Shown here one piece after another: positions 40,702 through 50,900 of a stretch of DNA of 64,000 bases (position 1 is the first letter of the stretch; each line of letters starts with the position of its first letter). The translations under genes were made by a program, and so were the position numbers. The stretch spans positions 5,751,501 through 5,815,500 of the forward strand of contig NZ_CP108644.1 of assembly GCF_041435495.1 (NCBI RefSeq), written 5' to 3'. The stretch comes from Streptomyces sp. NBC_01116 (GTDB taxonomy: Bacteria > Actinomycetota > Actinomycetes > Streptomycetales > Streptomycetaceae). A model generated the notes under the pieces. That model searched no databases and was not told the DNA's origin. It saw only the letters and a program-made list of their open reading frames with translations.

Positions 40702-42303
40702 CTACGAACAGGTCGTGCCGTCCTCCGGGACCTTCCCGTCCAGGAAATAGGCGTCGGTCGTCGAGGTCACGCAGTCGTTGCCGCCGTAGGCCCCGTGCCC
40801 CTCGCCCTTGTTGGTCAGCAGGATGCCGACGCCCTCGCCCAGCTCGTCCGCCATCCGCCGCGCCCCCTCGTACGGGGTCGCCGGGTCGCCGGTCGTCCCG
40901 ACGACCAGGATCGGGCCCGCACCCGGCGCGCTGGTCTCCGGCGTCTCGTTCTCCCCCTCGACCGGCCACTGGGCGCACCAGCCCGCGGTGTCCCAGGCCA
41001 GGAACGGGCCGAAGACCGGTGACAGCTTCCGGAACTCCGGCAGCAGCGCACGGGCCTCGTCCACGGTGGGACGGGACGTGGAGTCGGCGCAGGAGATCGC
41101 CCGCTGGGAGTGGCTCTGGGTGTCGTAACGCCCCTGCCCGTCGCGGCCGTTGTACGAGTCGGCGAGCCGGAGCAGGCCGGTGCCCGTGCCGTTGTTCTCC
41201 GCCTCGTCGAGCGCGGCCGTCAGGGCGGGCCAGCTCGACTCGGAGTAGAGCGGGGCGACGATGCCGGTGATGGCGAGCGACTCGCTCAGCTCGCGGCCCG
41301 AGTCGGTCGGCAGCGGGCTCCGGTCGATGCGGGCCAGCAGCCGGGCGATGCGCTCGGAGCCCGCCTCCGGGTCCTGGCCGCGGTCCTTGAGGTAGTTCTC
41401 CAGGGCGCGCTGGAAGCCCGTGGTCTGGTTCCGGGCGTGCCCGGTCCCGTCGGCCGTCGGGTCGACGACCGCGTCCAGCACGGTGCGTCCCACCCGGTGC
41501 GGGAAGAGGTGCGCGTAGGTACCGCCCAGCTCCGTACCGTAGGAGAAGCCGAAGTAGGACAGCTTCTCGTCGCCCAGGACCTCGCGGATCAGGTCCAGGT
41601 CGCGGGCGGCGGCGACCGTGCCGACGTGTGGCAGGACCGCGCCCGAGCGGCGCTCGCAGCCGGCGCCGAAGTCGGCGGCGTCCTCGATGAACGCGGCCTC
41701 CTCCGCCGCCGTGTCCGGAGTCGCGTCGACGCTCCGGTGGGCCTGCTCCTGCTCCTTGTCGGTGCGGCAGCGCACCCCGGAGCTGGCCCAGACCCCACGC
41801 GGATCGAAACTCACCAGGTCGTAGCGGGAGTTGAGCTTCGCGTACGCGTCGGCCGAGCGAGGCAGCGCCCCGACGCCGGATCCGCCGGGCCCGCCGAAGT
41901 TGAACAGCAGCGAACCGAGCCGACGCCCCTTGTCGCGGGCCTGCTTGCGGACCAGCGCGACGGAGAGCGTCTCGCCCGACGGCTCCGCGTAGTCCAGCGG
42001 TACGTCCACACGCGCGCAACGCCAGGCGGAACCGGGGGCCTCGCCGCCCCGCGGGGCCGGACAGCGCTTCCAGTCGAGGCGCTGCGAGGTGAGGGAGGAG
42101 GGCGGCTCCGGCACCCCGGGGGAGTCCTGGAGGCCGGTCGGCGTGGGCGCGGGCGCGGCGGAGGCGTCGCCGGGGCGGCCGTCGGCGGGCTCGCTCGCCT
42201 CCGGCTCCGAGCTCGACAGGCCGCAGCCGGCGAGCAGTCCGGCCGCGAGGAGAGCCGCTCCTGTCCTGACGGCGGCCCGCTGGGCACGACGGTGCGCACA
42301 CAT
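40702..42303 (-). CDS. TAP-like secreted lipoprotein alpha/beta hydrolase (tripeptidyl aminopeptidase family)
   Basis: A 533-aa lipoprotein with lipobox L-A-G-C at Cys27. It shows the family pattern VDVPLDYAEPSGETLSVALV, NFGGPGGSGVG (oxyanion), FDPRGVWASSG, nucleophile elbow GFSYGTELGG, and C-terminal GTTGDPATPYEGARRM with the His in EGHGAYGGNDC. Relatives remove tripeptides or cleave esters outside the cell. It has extra Cys pairs likely to form disulfides. It is one of two tandem paralogues in the same direction, and the substrate is unknown. ATG 42303 has GGAAGGA about 10 bases upstream. Confidence 0.9.
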   Translation of the reverse strand: MCAHRRAQRAAVRTGAALLAAGLLAGCGLSSSEPEASEPADGRPGDASAAPAPTPTGLQDSPGVPEPPSSLTSQRLDWKRCPAPRGGEAPGSAWRCARVDVPLDYAEPSGETLSVALVRKQARDKGRRLGSLLFNFGGPGGSGVGALPRSADAYAKLNSRYDLVSFDPRGVWASSGVRCRTDKEQEQAHRSVDATPDTAAEEAAFIEDAADFGAGCERRSGAVLPHVGTVAAARDLDLIREVLGDEKLSYFGFSYGTELGGTYAHLFPHRVGRTVLDAVVDPTADGTGHARNQTTGFQRALENYLKDRGQDPEAGSERIARLLARIDRSPLPTDSGRELSESLAITGIVAPLYSESSWPALTAALDEAENNGTGTGLLRLADSYNGRDGQGRYDTQSHSQRAISCADSTSRPTVDEARALLPEFRKLSPVFGPFLAWDTAGWCAQWPVEGENETPETSAPGAGPILVVGTTGDPATPYEGARRMADELGEGVGILLTNKGEGHGAYGGNDCVTSTTDAYFLDGKVPEDGTTCS

Positions 42304-42454
42304 GATCCGGCTTCCTTCCCCTGGGCGGGGCGTCAGGTCGGTCAGGGTCGGGTCCGCGACGCCCTCTGGCCCGAAGCCGGTGGTGACACCTCGGGCGGCA
42401 GTGATGTGCGGCCATGCTAACCGCCGTACATGACAAGGGAGTCGGGGGCCGCTG

Positions 42455-44047
42455 TCACCCGCAGACGGCGCCGGACTTCGGCACCGTACCGTTCAACAGA
42501 TAGCCGTCGACCGCTCGTTGCACACACGCGTCCTTGCTGTTGTACGCCCCGTGTCCCTCGCCCTCGTAGGTCAGCTCGACGCCGACGCCCTCGCCCAGCT
42601 TCTCCACCATCGCCTTCGCGCCCGCGTACGGGGTCGCCGGGTCACCGGTGTTGCCGATGACCAGGATCGGGTCGGAGCCGGGGGCAGCGACGTCCGGGGT
42701 CTTCCAGGCGCCCGCCACCGGCCAGCCGGTGCAGCTCATCAGGCCCCAGCCCAGATAGTCCCCGAACAGCGGGGACGCCTTGCGGAACGCGGGCAGCGCA
42801 GCCTTCGTCTGCTCCAGGGAGAACCGCTGCTCGTTGTCCGCGCAGTTGATGGAGATGTTGGCGGCGTTGGAGTTGTCGTACCGCCCGTCCTCCGCGCGGC
42901 CGTTCAGCGAATCGGCCAGCGCGAGGAGCAGCCCGCCGTTTCCGCCGCCCGCCTCGTCCAGTCCCTGTTCCAGCAGCGGCCACGTCTCCTTGGAGTAGAG
43001 CGCGGACGCGATGCCGGTGGTGGCGAGCGTCTGCGTCAGCGCCCGGTCGCCGAGCCCGTCGATCGGCTCCTCCTCCAGCTCGGCCAGCAGATCGGCGATG
43101 CCCTGCTCGACCTCCTGCTGGGTGGCTCCGGGCAGCGCGCATTCGTCGCGTTCCGCGCAGTCCTTCGTGAAGTTGTCCAGGGCCAGCTGGAAGCCCTGGG
43201 CCTGGCCGATGGAGGACTGCTCGGCGTCCTTCGTGGGGTCGACGACCGCGTCGAACACCGCCCGGCCGACCTTGTCCGGGAAGAGGTGGGCGTAGACGCC
43301 GCCCAGCTCCGTGCCGTACGAGATGCCGAAGTAGTGCAGCTTGTCGTCGCCCAGCACCGTGCGCATCAGGTCCATGTCGCGGGCGGCGTTCGTCGTGCCC
43401 ACGAAGGGGAGTTCGGAGCCGGAGTTCTCCTCGCAGTCCGCGATGAAGTCCTTCTGCCCCTGGACGAACTGCTTCTCCTCGGCCGCGTCGTCCGGGGTGG
43501 AGTCCTCCTGGTAGAAGGCGTCGAGCTGGGCGTCGTCCGCGCACTCGACGCCCTCGCTGCGACCGACCCCGCGCGGGTCGAAGCTCACCAGGTCGTACCG
43601 GGTGCGGAGCTTGTCGTACTCGGTGCCGAACGCGGGCAGCGTCGCGACGCCGGACGCGCCGGGCCCGCCGAAGTTGAACACCAGCGAGCCGATCCGCCGC
43701 TTCTGCTCCTTGGCCCTGCCCCGCACCAGCGCCAGCTCGATCGTGCGGCCGTCCGGCTCCGCGTAGTCGAGGGGCACGTCCATGAAGGAGCACTCCCACA
43801 CCACGCCGCCGGGCAGCGGGGACGGTGACTCGCCCCCGCCCTGGGCCGAGTTCGGAGGCGGACACGGGGACCAGTCGAGCTGCTGCGACGCCAGGTCCTC
43901 GGGGGTGGAGGACGGCGAGGCGGTCGAGGCCCCGGTGGGGGTCGAGCCTCCCTCCCCGTCACCGTCGTCCGAACAGGCGGCCAGCGGCAGCAGCACGGTG
44001 GCGGTGGCGGCGAGGGCGGCGGCACGCAGAGCGGGGGAAGTCCTCAT
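42455..44047 (-). CDS. TAP-like secreted lipoprotein alpha/beta hydrolase, paralogue 2
   Basis: A 530-aa lipoprotein, lipobox L-A-A-C at Cys25, clearly paralogous to the downstream gene: VPLDYAEPDGRTIELALVRG, NFGGPGASGVA, GISYGTELGG, NTGDPATPYAGAKAMV and EGEGHGAYNSKDAC. The catalytic Ser, Asp and His are all present. Gene order and the 151-bp gap suggest a tandem duplication with separate promoters. It presumably acts on peptides or esters at the outer membrane face. Confidence 0.9.
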   Translation of the reverse strand: MRTSPALRAAALAATATVLLPLAACSDDGDGEGGSTPTGASTASPSSTPEDLASQQLDWSPCPPPNSAQGGGESPSPLPGGVVWECSFMDVPLDYAEPDGRTIELALVRGRAKEQKRRIGSLVFNFGGPGASGVATLPAFGTEYDKLRTRYDLVSFDPRGVGRSEGVECADDAQLDAFYQEDSTPDDAAEEKQFVQGQKDFIADCEENSGSELPFVGTTNAARDMDLMRTVLGDDKLHYFGISYGTELGGVYAHLFPDKVGRAVFDAVVDPTKDAEQSSIGQAQGFQLALDNFTKDCAERDECALPGATQQEVEQGIADLLAELEEEPIDGLGDRALTQTLATTGIASALYSKETWPLLEQGLDEAGGGNGGLLLALADSLNGRAEDGRYDNSNAANISINCADNEQRFSLEQTKAALPAFRKASPLFGDYLGWGLMSCTGWPVAGAWKTPDVAAPGSDPILVIGNTGDPATPYAGAKAMVEKLGEGVGVELTYEGEGHGAYNSKDACVQRAVDGYLLNGTVPKSGAVCG

Positions 44048-44141
44048 GCCCCCATCGTGCGGCGGGGCGCCGGGGAGCGCGGCCGGGCGCGGTCCATGCG
44101 GGTGGCGGAAGGCCCGCAGCCGCCGCCGCGCCCCGGCTCGG

Positions 44142-46988
44142 CTACAGCTCGCCCTTGCGGGTGAGCTGGTTGAAGCAGATCCACCCCGGCAGCACCGGCA
44201 GCCACAGCGTCATCACGCGGTACAGCAGGACCGCGGGCGCCGCGACCTCCGCCGGCAGGCCGACCGCGATCAGGCCCAGCGTCAGCGCACCCTCGACCGC
44301 GCCCATCCCGCCCGGCGTCGGGGCCGCCGAGCCGATCGCGTTCCCCGCCAGGAAGACCACCGCGATGCTCGCGTAGCTCAGCTGGGGGACGCCCGGGCCG
44401 CTGAACGCCCGGATCGAGGCGTCCAGGCAGAGCACGAACAGACCGGTCAGCAGCAGCATGCCGCTGATGCCGGTGAGCAGCTTCTGCGGCCGCTGCACCA
44501 CGTCCAGCATGCGCGGCACGACCCCCGCGAACAGCGAGCGCACCCGGGTCACCACGAACTTCCGCAGGAACGGGATCGCCGTCACCACCAGCACCAGCAC
44601 CGCGACCGTCAGCAGACCGGCGATCACCGTCCGGGACGGGGTCAGCGAGTCCGGGGTCCGCTCCGTGCCGGTGAGATAGCCGAACAGCGCCAGCAGCATG
44701 ATGTGGGCGCCGAGCCCGAAGAGCTGCGAGGCCCCGACGCTCGCCACCGCGAGCCCGGGGCGCACCCCGGCGCGCTGGAGGAAGCGGGTGTTCAGCGCCA
44801 CGCCCCCGATGGCGGCCGGCGCGACGATCTTCACGAAGGAGCCGGCCACCTGCGCCTGCACCGTCTTGCGGAACGGCACCCGCTCCGGCACGAAGCCCAG
44901 CAGGCTCATCGCCGCCGCCACGTAGCTCAGCGCCGAGAATCCGAGGGCGGCCGCCACCCAGCCCCACTCCGCCTGCTCCACGACCACCCCGAAGTTGGCC
45001 TGGGTGACCTGCGAGATCAGGAAGTACGCGGCGATGGCCCCGGCGATGAAGCTGAACAGGGTGCGCGGTTTGATGCGCTCCAGGCGGACCGGTTCGACCG
45101 GGGCCTGCGGGCGGATCAGCAGCACCTGACGGCGGATCTGGGCGAGCAGATCCTCCTCGCGGGCCTCCTCCAGCGCGTCGTCGATGGCGCGCTTCTCGGC
45201 CTGCTTCTCGGTCCGCAGCGACTTGCGCTCCGCCTTCTGCTCGGCCTTCGGGTCCGCGCCGTGATCCGGGAGAGCACCCCCGGCGGATTCCGCGGCGGCC
45301 TGCGCCTTCGCCTGCTTGGCCGCCTGCGAGGCCTCCACCACCGCCTCCCGCTCACGCTGCGAACGCTCGCGGGCGATCCGGCGCAGCGTCGCCCGGGTGG
45401 AGCGGCTCAGCGCGATCGGCTGGAGCAGCGGCAGGCAGTCCGCCACCGCGTCCGGGCCGAGCACGGCCAGCGCCCCGGCGACCGACCGCTCGGCCCCCAC
45501 CCGCAGCCCCAGCGTGGTCAGCAGCTGGGCCACGTCCATCCGCAGCACCAGATCACCGGCGGCGATCTCGCCGCCGCGCAGATCCGTCACGAACGCCCGG
45601 CCGGAACGGTCCACCAGGAGCGCGTCGCCGGTCAGCCTGCGGTGCGCGATCCGCCGTGACTGGAGGGCCTTCACCTGACGCCAGGTGCCGCGCACCAGAT
45701 CGTCGGTGATCTCCTCGTCCTCCATCGAGTCCAGCGTCCGGCCGCCGATGTGCTCGTAGACGAGCATCACCGCGTCGGGGCCCAGCTCCGAGGTGGCGAT
45801 CAGCTTGGGCGCGTTCGCCCCGGCGGCGATGGCCGCGTACGCGAGCAGCGCCTCCTGCTCCAGCGCCTGGCGCAGCGACTGGATCGAGCGCCGCTGGGTG
45901 ATCCCGCGCAGCGTGAGCCGCCGCCAGGCCCGGTAGAAGAACCCCTGGGCCTGCTGTTCCCGGTCGACGACGGTGACGTCCAGCGGGGGACCGTCCTCCA
46001 GGGTGACCAGATAGCGCCGCCCCCGGTCGTTCTGGTCGGCGTGGTCCGGTGCGTCCTCGGTGCGCATCGCCGCGACCGGGTGGAAGCCCACGTGCCGCAG
46101 ACCGGCCATCAGGTGCTGGCCGGTGGGGCGGACGTTCGGCGAGCCGACCGCGTACAGCGTCCCGTACGCCACGGACCAGCCGATCAGCACGGTGAGGATG
46201 ATCGAGAACGGGGTGGTGTACCCGCCGACGAGCATCGCGAACGCGTCGAGCAGCAGCACCACCCACAGCACCACGCGCCAGCGCGGCCGCCGTGCCATCC
46301 CGACCGCCGTCATGTACGCGATGACCGGTGCGAGATAGCCGTGCACCGGGTCGGTCAGCCCGCCGGCCGTCTGCGGCTGGGTCAGCGCGTCCTGGATGGT
46401 GCCGGGCGCGGACCGAGAGACCCAGAGGTCGGTGGCGAGCGTCACTCCGTGGGCGAGCACGGCGGCGAGCACGCCGTCCGCGATGCGCAGTCCGTCGCGT
46501 TTGATGAGGCGTTCGATGGCGAAGGCGACCGGCACCAGCAGCACGGCGATGCTGGACACCAGACCGGCGATCTTGATCAACAGATCGGGCGCCTGCTCGG
46601 TGCCCTTGGAGATGTCGTCCTCCAGGCCGGTGGTGGTGCCCTGGGCGAACGCGGCGATCGAGAACAGCACCGCGATCGCGAGCACCCCGATGAGCAGCCG
46701 CATCAGGTCGGAGGGCCGGTGCACCCGGGCGGGGAGCAGCGGCTCGTCGCCGGAGACGCGGTCGGTCAGGGCGGCTTCGGCCGAGGCCGGCGTCGAGCCG
46801 GCCAGATGTCCGGTGGTGGACGTCGTGGGGCCGTCGGCCAGGGGGGCTCCGGTGGCGGAGCGGGCTGCTCGGGAGGGTTCGGGATCACCCTGCGGGCGCT
46901 CCCCGGCATCGGAGGCGTCCGCCGCCTTCGGTGGCTGCACGCCCTGCTCCTTCGTCGCCTCTGGTTCGTCTTCGTGTTCTGGTATCAC
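44142..46988 (-). CDS. Large flippase-like (UPF0104/LPG synthase TM) protein fused to a degenerate kinase-like domain
   Basis: A 948-aa membrane protein. Residues 1-90 are cytosolic and disordered. About six helices follow (95-300). A soluble kinase-like region (about 360-540) contains PKLIATSELGPDAVMLVYEH, then HRRLTGDALLVD and FVTDLRGGEI in the places of the HRD and DFG motifs. A charged coiled-coil stretch (545-620) leads to a C-terminal eight-helix UPF0104 domain with GSAAPTPGGMGAVEGALT and VLLYRVMTLWLPVLPG. The last block is the flippase-like domain of MprF and related proteins. The lysyl-transferase domain of MprF is absent. It probably moves or modifies a lipid; the ligand is unknown. 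The GTG start has a weak ribosome site. Confidence 0.85.
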   Translation of the reverse strand: MIPEHEDEPEATKEQGVQPPKAADASDAGERPQGDPEPSRAARSATGAPLADGPTTSTTGHLAGSTPASAEAALTDRVSGDEPLLPARVHRPSDLMRLLIGVLAIAVLFSIAAFAQGTTTGLEDDISKGTEQAPDLLIKIAGLVSSIAVLLVPVAFAIERLIKRDGLRIADGVLAAVLAHGVTLATDLWVSRSAPGTIQDALTQPQTAGGLTDPVHGYLAPVIAYMTAVGMARRPRWRVVLWVVLLLDAFAMLVGGYTTPFSIILTVLIGWSVAYGTLYAVGSPNVRPTGQHLMAGLRHVGFHPVAAMRTEDAPDHADQNDRGRRYLVTLEDGPPLDVTVVDREQQAQGFFYRAWRRLTLRGITQRRSIQSLRQALEQEALLAYAAIAAGANAPKLIATSELGPDAVMLVYEHIGGRTLDSMEDEEITDDLVRGTWRQVKALQSRRIAHRRLTGDALLVDRSGRAFVTDLRGGEIAAGDLVLRMDVAQLLTTLGLRVGAERSVAGALAVLGPDAVADCLPLLQPIALSRSTRATLRRIARERSQREREAVVEASQAAKQAKAQAAAESAGGALPDHGADPKAEQKAERKSLRTEKQAEKRAIDDALEEAREEDLLAQIRRQVLLIRPQAPVEPVRLERIKPRTLFSFIAGAIAAYFLISQVTQANFGVVVEQAEWGWVAAALGFSALSYVAAAMSLLGFVPERVPFRKTVQAQVAGSFVKIVAPAAIGGVALNTRFLQRAGVRPGLAVASVGASQLFGLGAHIMLLALFGYLTGTERTPDSLTPSRTVIAGLLTVAVLVLVVTAIPFLRKFVVTRVRSLFAGVVPRMLDVVQRPQKLLTGISGMLLLTGLFVLCLDASIRAFSGPGVPQLSYASIAVVFLAGNAIGSAAPTPGGMGAVEGALTLGLIAVGLPAEVAAPAVLLYRVMTLWLPVLPGWICFNQLTRKGEL

Positions 46989-47161
46989 CGGTCACCGCCC
47001 GCATGATGGTGGCACGGCCCGTAGACGGAGGAGGGCATCAGGGTGCATCGCACGGGCGCGGGAAGCGCAACATACGCTCCTTTCCACCCGTGTGCACGCG
47101 GTGTGCCCGGGCGGACACCGTTGCGGCCGGGCTGTCGGTCACGTACGGCAGGATGGGGCGG

Positions 47162-47689
47162 ATGAGCCAGGACCAGACGGCCGGGGGCGGGGCCGACACC
47201 GCCCCGACCGGCGCCGGACCGCCGGAACCGACGGGTGCCGCACTGCCGGAGTACGTGGAGCGCGTCCTCGACGTGACCGACCTGATTCCGCCCGGCCGGG
47301 TGATGACGTACGGCGACATCGCGGAGTGGCTGGGCGAGGGCGGGCCCCGCCAGGTCGGCAGGGTCATGGCGCTGTACGGATCGGCCGTGCCGTGGTGGCG
47401 CGTCGTCCGCTCCGACGGGACGCTGCTCCCCGCGCACGAGCTGCGGGCGCTGGACCACTACCGCGCCGAGGGCACCCCGCTGCGCGAGGCGTCGCGGCAG
47501 GCGGAGGGGCACATCCCGCGCATCGACATGCGGCGCGCCCGCTGGGACGGCGGCGCGCCGGCGGAGGCCGCACCTGGGAAGGGGCGGCGCGGTCCGGGCA
47601 GGGACGCGGACACGGACGGTCCGGGTGGTCCGCACGGCTCGGGTGGCCCGGACGGTTCGGGCGGTTCGGGCGAGAAAGCTCACACCTGA
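47162..47689 (+). CDS. Alkyltransferase-like (ATL) DNA-lesion-binding protein
   Basis: A 175-aa protein whose core is the DNA-binding domain of O6-alkylguanine transferases: VTDLIPPGRVMTYGDIAEWL, PRQVGRVMALYGSAVPWWRV. The reactive Cys of the PCHR motif is replaced by Trp (PWWRVV). It therefore cannot repair by methyl transfer but can bind O6-alkylguanine and recruit nucleotide excision repair, as known ATLs do. The C-terminal 45 residues are Gly/Ser-rich and disordered. ATG 47162 was chosen; ATG 47153 is also in frame. It is Rv3204-like and stands next to adnAB. Confidence 0.88.
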   Translation: MSQDQTAGGGADTAPTGAGPPEPTGAALPEYVERVLDVTDLIPPGRVMTYGDIAEWLGEGGPRQVGRVMALYGSAVPWWRVVRSDGTLLPAHELRALDHYRAEGTPLREASRQAEGHIPRIDMRRARWDGGAPAEAAPGKGRRGPGRDADTDGPGGPHGSGGPDGSGGSGEKAHT

Positions 47690-47732
47690 CAGCTTCCGCC
47701 ATCGGCCTCCGGCGGCCGTGGCCCGACGCGAC

Positions 47733-47786
47733 AGCGCACGTGACGGCGGCAGCGCACGTGACAGCGACAGCGCACGTGACGTGTGA
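47733..47786. repeat. Three 18-bp direct iterons, each with CACGTG, upstream of adnA
   Basis: AGCGCACGTGACNGCGNC-type units occur at 47733-47750, 47751-47768 and 47769-47786; the first 12 bases are identical in all three. Each contains the palindrome CACGTG. They lie 155-208 bases before adnA in a 251-bp non-coding gap. Confidence 0.8.
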
Positions 47787-47940
47787 CGCAGCACGGCCGC
47801 CGCCTTCCGCGCCGCCGCTGGCGTAGCGTCGTCATCGCGCGGCACGCTCCGCCCCTCCCTCTTCCCCGTCTGCACCGACCCCGTCACCCGTCACCCATCA
47901 CCAGTACACCCGCGTACACCCACCAGGACCGGCGATCCAC

Positions 47941-50900
47941 GTGAGTTCCTCCTCCACCCGGCACAGTCCGCACCGTGAGTCACGGCCGCGGACCACGGGC
48001 GCGTACCGCCTGGTCCGCACCCCGCCGGGGTCCGTGGAGTCCCCCCTCCTGGACGCAGGCCAGCGCGCTGTGGTTGACCACCCGGGCGGCCCGCTGCTGG
48101 TCCTCGCCGGGCCCGGCACCGGGAAGACCACCACCCTCGTCGAATCGGTCGCCGCACGGGTGAACCGGGGCGCCGACCCCGCCCGCATCCTCGTCCTCAC
48201 CTTCAGCCGCAAGGCCGCCGTCGAGCTGCGCGACCGGATGGCCGCGCGCCTCGGGGCGGCCCGGGGCCCGCAGGCCACCACGTTCCACTCGTACTGCTAC
48301 GCCCTGGTCCGGGCCCACCAGGACGCCGACCTGTTCGCCGATCCGCTGCGCCTGCTGTCCGGACCCGAACAGGACGTCACCGTCCGCGAGCTGCTCGCGG
48401 GCCAGCTCGACCTGGAGAAGGAGGGACTGGCCCACGTCCGCTGGCCGGACGAGCTGCGGTCCTGCCTGACCACCCGCGGCTTCGCCGACGAGGTGCGCGC
48501 CGTGCTGGCCCGCAGCCGTGAACTGGGCCTCGGCCCGGACGCGCTGGCCGCCTTCGCCCGCCGCACCGGCCGCCCCGACTGGAGCGCGGCGGCCCAGTTC
48601 CTCGCCGAGTACCTGGACATCCTCGACGCCCAGGGCGTCCTGGACTACGCCGAGCTGGTGCACCGCGCGGTCCTGCTCGCCGAACGCCCCGAGGTGGCGG
48701 AGCGGCTGGCCGGGAGCTACGACGCGGTGTACGTCGACGAGTACCAGGACACCGACCCGGCCCAGGTGCGCCTGCTGCACGCGTTGGCGGGCAACCGGGG
48801 ACGCGCGCCGGGGTACGCCGGAGAGCGCGGGGCTGCCGCGCGCGGCGGGCGGACGCTGATCGCCTTCGGCGACCCCGACCAGTCGATCTACACCTTCCGG
48901 GGCGCCGACGTGAACGGCATCCTCGACTTCCCGGACACCTTCCGCCGGGCGGACGGGGGCCCCGCGCCCGTGGGCGTCCTCAGCACCTCCCGCCGCTCCG
49001 GGGCCGGACTGCTCGCGGCGACCCGGCTGCTCACCCGCCGGATGCCCCTGACCCGGCTCCCCGCCGACACGGTCCGCGCCCACCGCGATCCGGCCGCCGT
49101 CCGGGACGGCGGCCAGGTCGAGACGTACACCTACCCGACCGCGTCCACGGAGCTGGAGAACATCGCGGACCTGCTGCGCCGTGCCCATCTGGAGGACGGG
49201 GTGCCGTGGCAGGAGATGGCCGTGCTGGTACGGGCCGGAGGCCGCTCGCTGCCCGCCGTCCGCCGCGCCCTCACCTCCGCAGGCGTCCCCCTGGAGGTCG
49301 ACGGCGACGACCTGCCGCTGCGCCACGAACCGGCCGTCGCCCCCCTGCTGACGGCGCTGCGGACGGTCGCCGCGGCGGCGCTGCACCACGGCCCCGCCGA
49401 AGCGGAAGCGCAGGATCGGCCGGCGAGCCAGCCGGAGAACCAGCCGGAGGAGGAACCGGAGCATCAGCCGGAGGCCGAGGAGGAGGCCCAGGCGGAGGCG
49501 GAAGCCAAGGCGGCCAAGGCGGCGGTGGAAGCCAATGCGGAGGAGGAGGCCGAGGCGAGCCCCGCCCTCTGGCTCGACACCGAGACCGCCCTCACCCTCC
49601 TCACCTCCCCGCTCGGCTCCATGGACGCCGCCGACCTGCGCCGCCTCGGCCGGGCCCTGCGTGACGAGGAGCGCGCCGCCGGGATCCGGGTCCCCGCACC
49701 CTCCGACGTACTCCTGGCCCGCGCGCTCGCGGAGCCCGAGCGGCTCGTCACCCACGATCCGGCGTACGCCCACGGAGCACAGCGCCTCGGCGCGCTCCTG
49801 CGCAAGGCCCGCGAACTCCTCGAAGGCGGCGGCACCGCCGAGGAGGCCCTGTGGACCCTGTGGAACGGCACGCCGTGGCCCGGCAGGCTGGAGCGGGCCG
49901 CGCTGCGCGGCGGGGCGGGCGGGCGCAACGCCGACCGCGATCTCGACGCGGTGTGCGCCCTGTTCGAGACGGCCGCCCGCGCCGAGGAGCGCACCGGCGG
50001 GCGCGGGGCCCTCAACTTCCTCGAAGAGGTCGACGCCCAGGACATCGCCGCGGACACCCTCTCGCGGCGGACCGCCCGCCCCGACGCCGTACGCCTGATG
50101 ACCGCCCACCGCTCCAAGGGCCTGGAGTGGCGGCTCGTCGTCGTCGCCGGGGTCCAGGAGGGCGTCTGGCCCGACCTGCGCCGCCGGGGCTCCCTGCTGG
50201 AGGCCGACCGGATCGGCCGCGACGGACTCGCCGAACCCCTCACGCCCGGCGCCCTGCTCGCCGAGGAACGCCGGCTCTTCTACGTCGCCGCCACCCGCGC
50301 CCGCGACCGCCTCGTCGTCACCGCCGTGAAGGCCCCCGCCGACGACGGCGACCAGCCCTCCCGCTTCCTGACCGAGCTGGGCGTCGAGCCCCGCGACGTC
50401 ACCGGCCGCCCGCGCCGCCCCCTCGCCGTCGCCGCGCTCGTCGCCGAGCTGCGCGCCACCACGGTCGACCCGGCCGCGTCCGACGCGCTGCGCGAGGCCG
50501 CCGCCCACCGCCTGGCCCGGCTCGCCGCGCTCACCGACGACGAGGGGCAGCCGCTGGTGCCCGCGGCCCACCCGTACCGCTGGTGGGGCCTGGAGGAGCC
50601 GACCCGCTCCGCCGTACCGCTGCGCGACCGCGACCAGCCCGTCACCCTCTCCGGCAGCGCGCTGGACCAGCTCGCCAACACCTGCGCCCTCCAGTGGTTC
50701 CTGGGCCGCGAGGTGAAGGCCGACGCCCCGGCCACCGCCGCGCAGGGATTCGGCAACGTCGTCCACGTACTCGCCGACGAGGTCGCCTCCAGCCGGACCC
50801 CCGCCGACCTCGACGTCCTCATGGAGCGCCTGGACTCCGTGTGGAACGGCCTCGCCTTCGACGCCCCCTGGAAGTCCGAACAGGAGAAGGACCACGCCCG

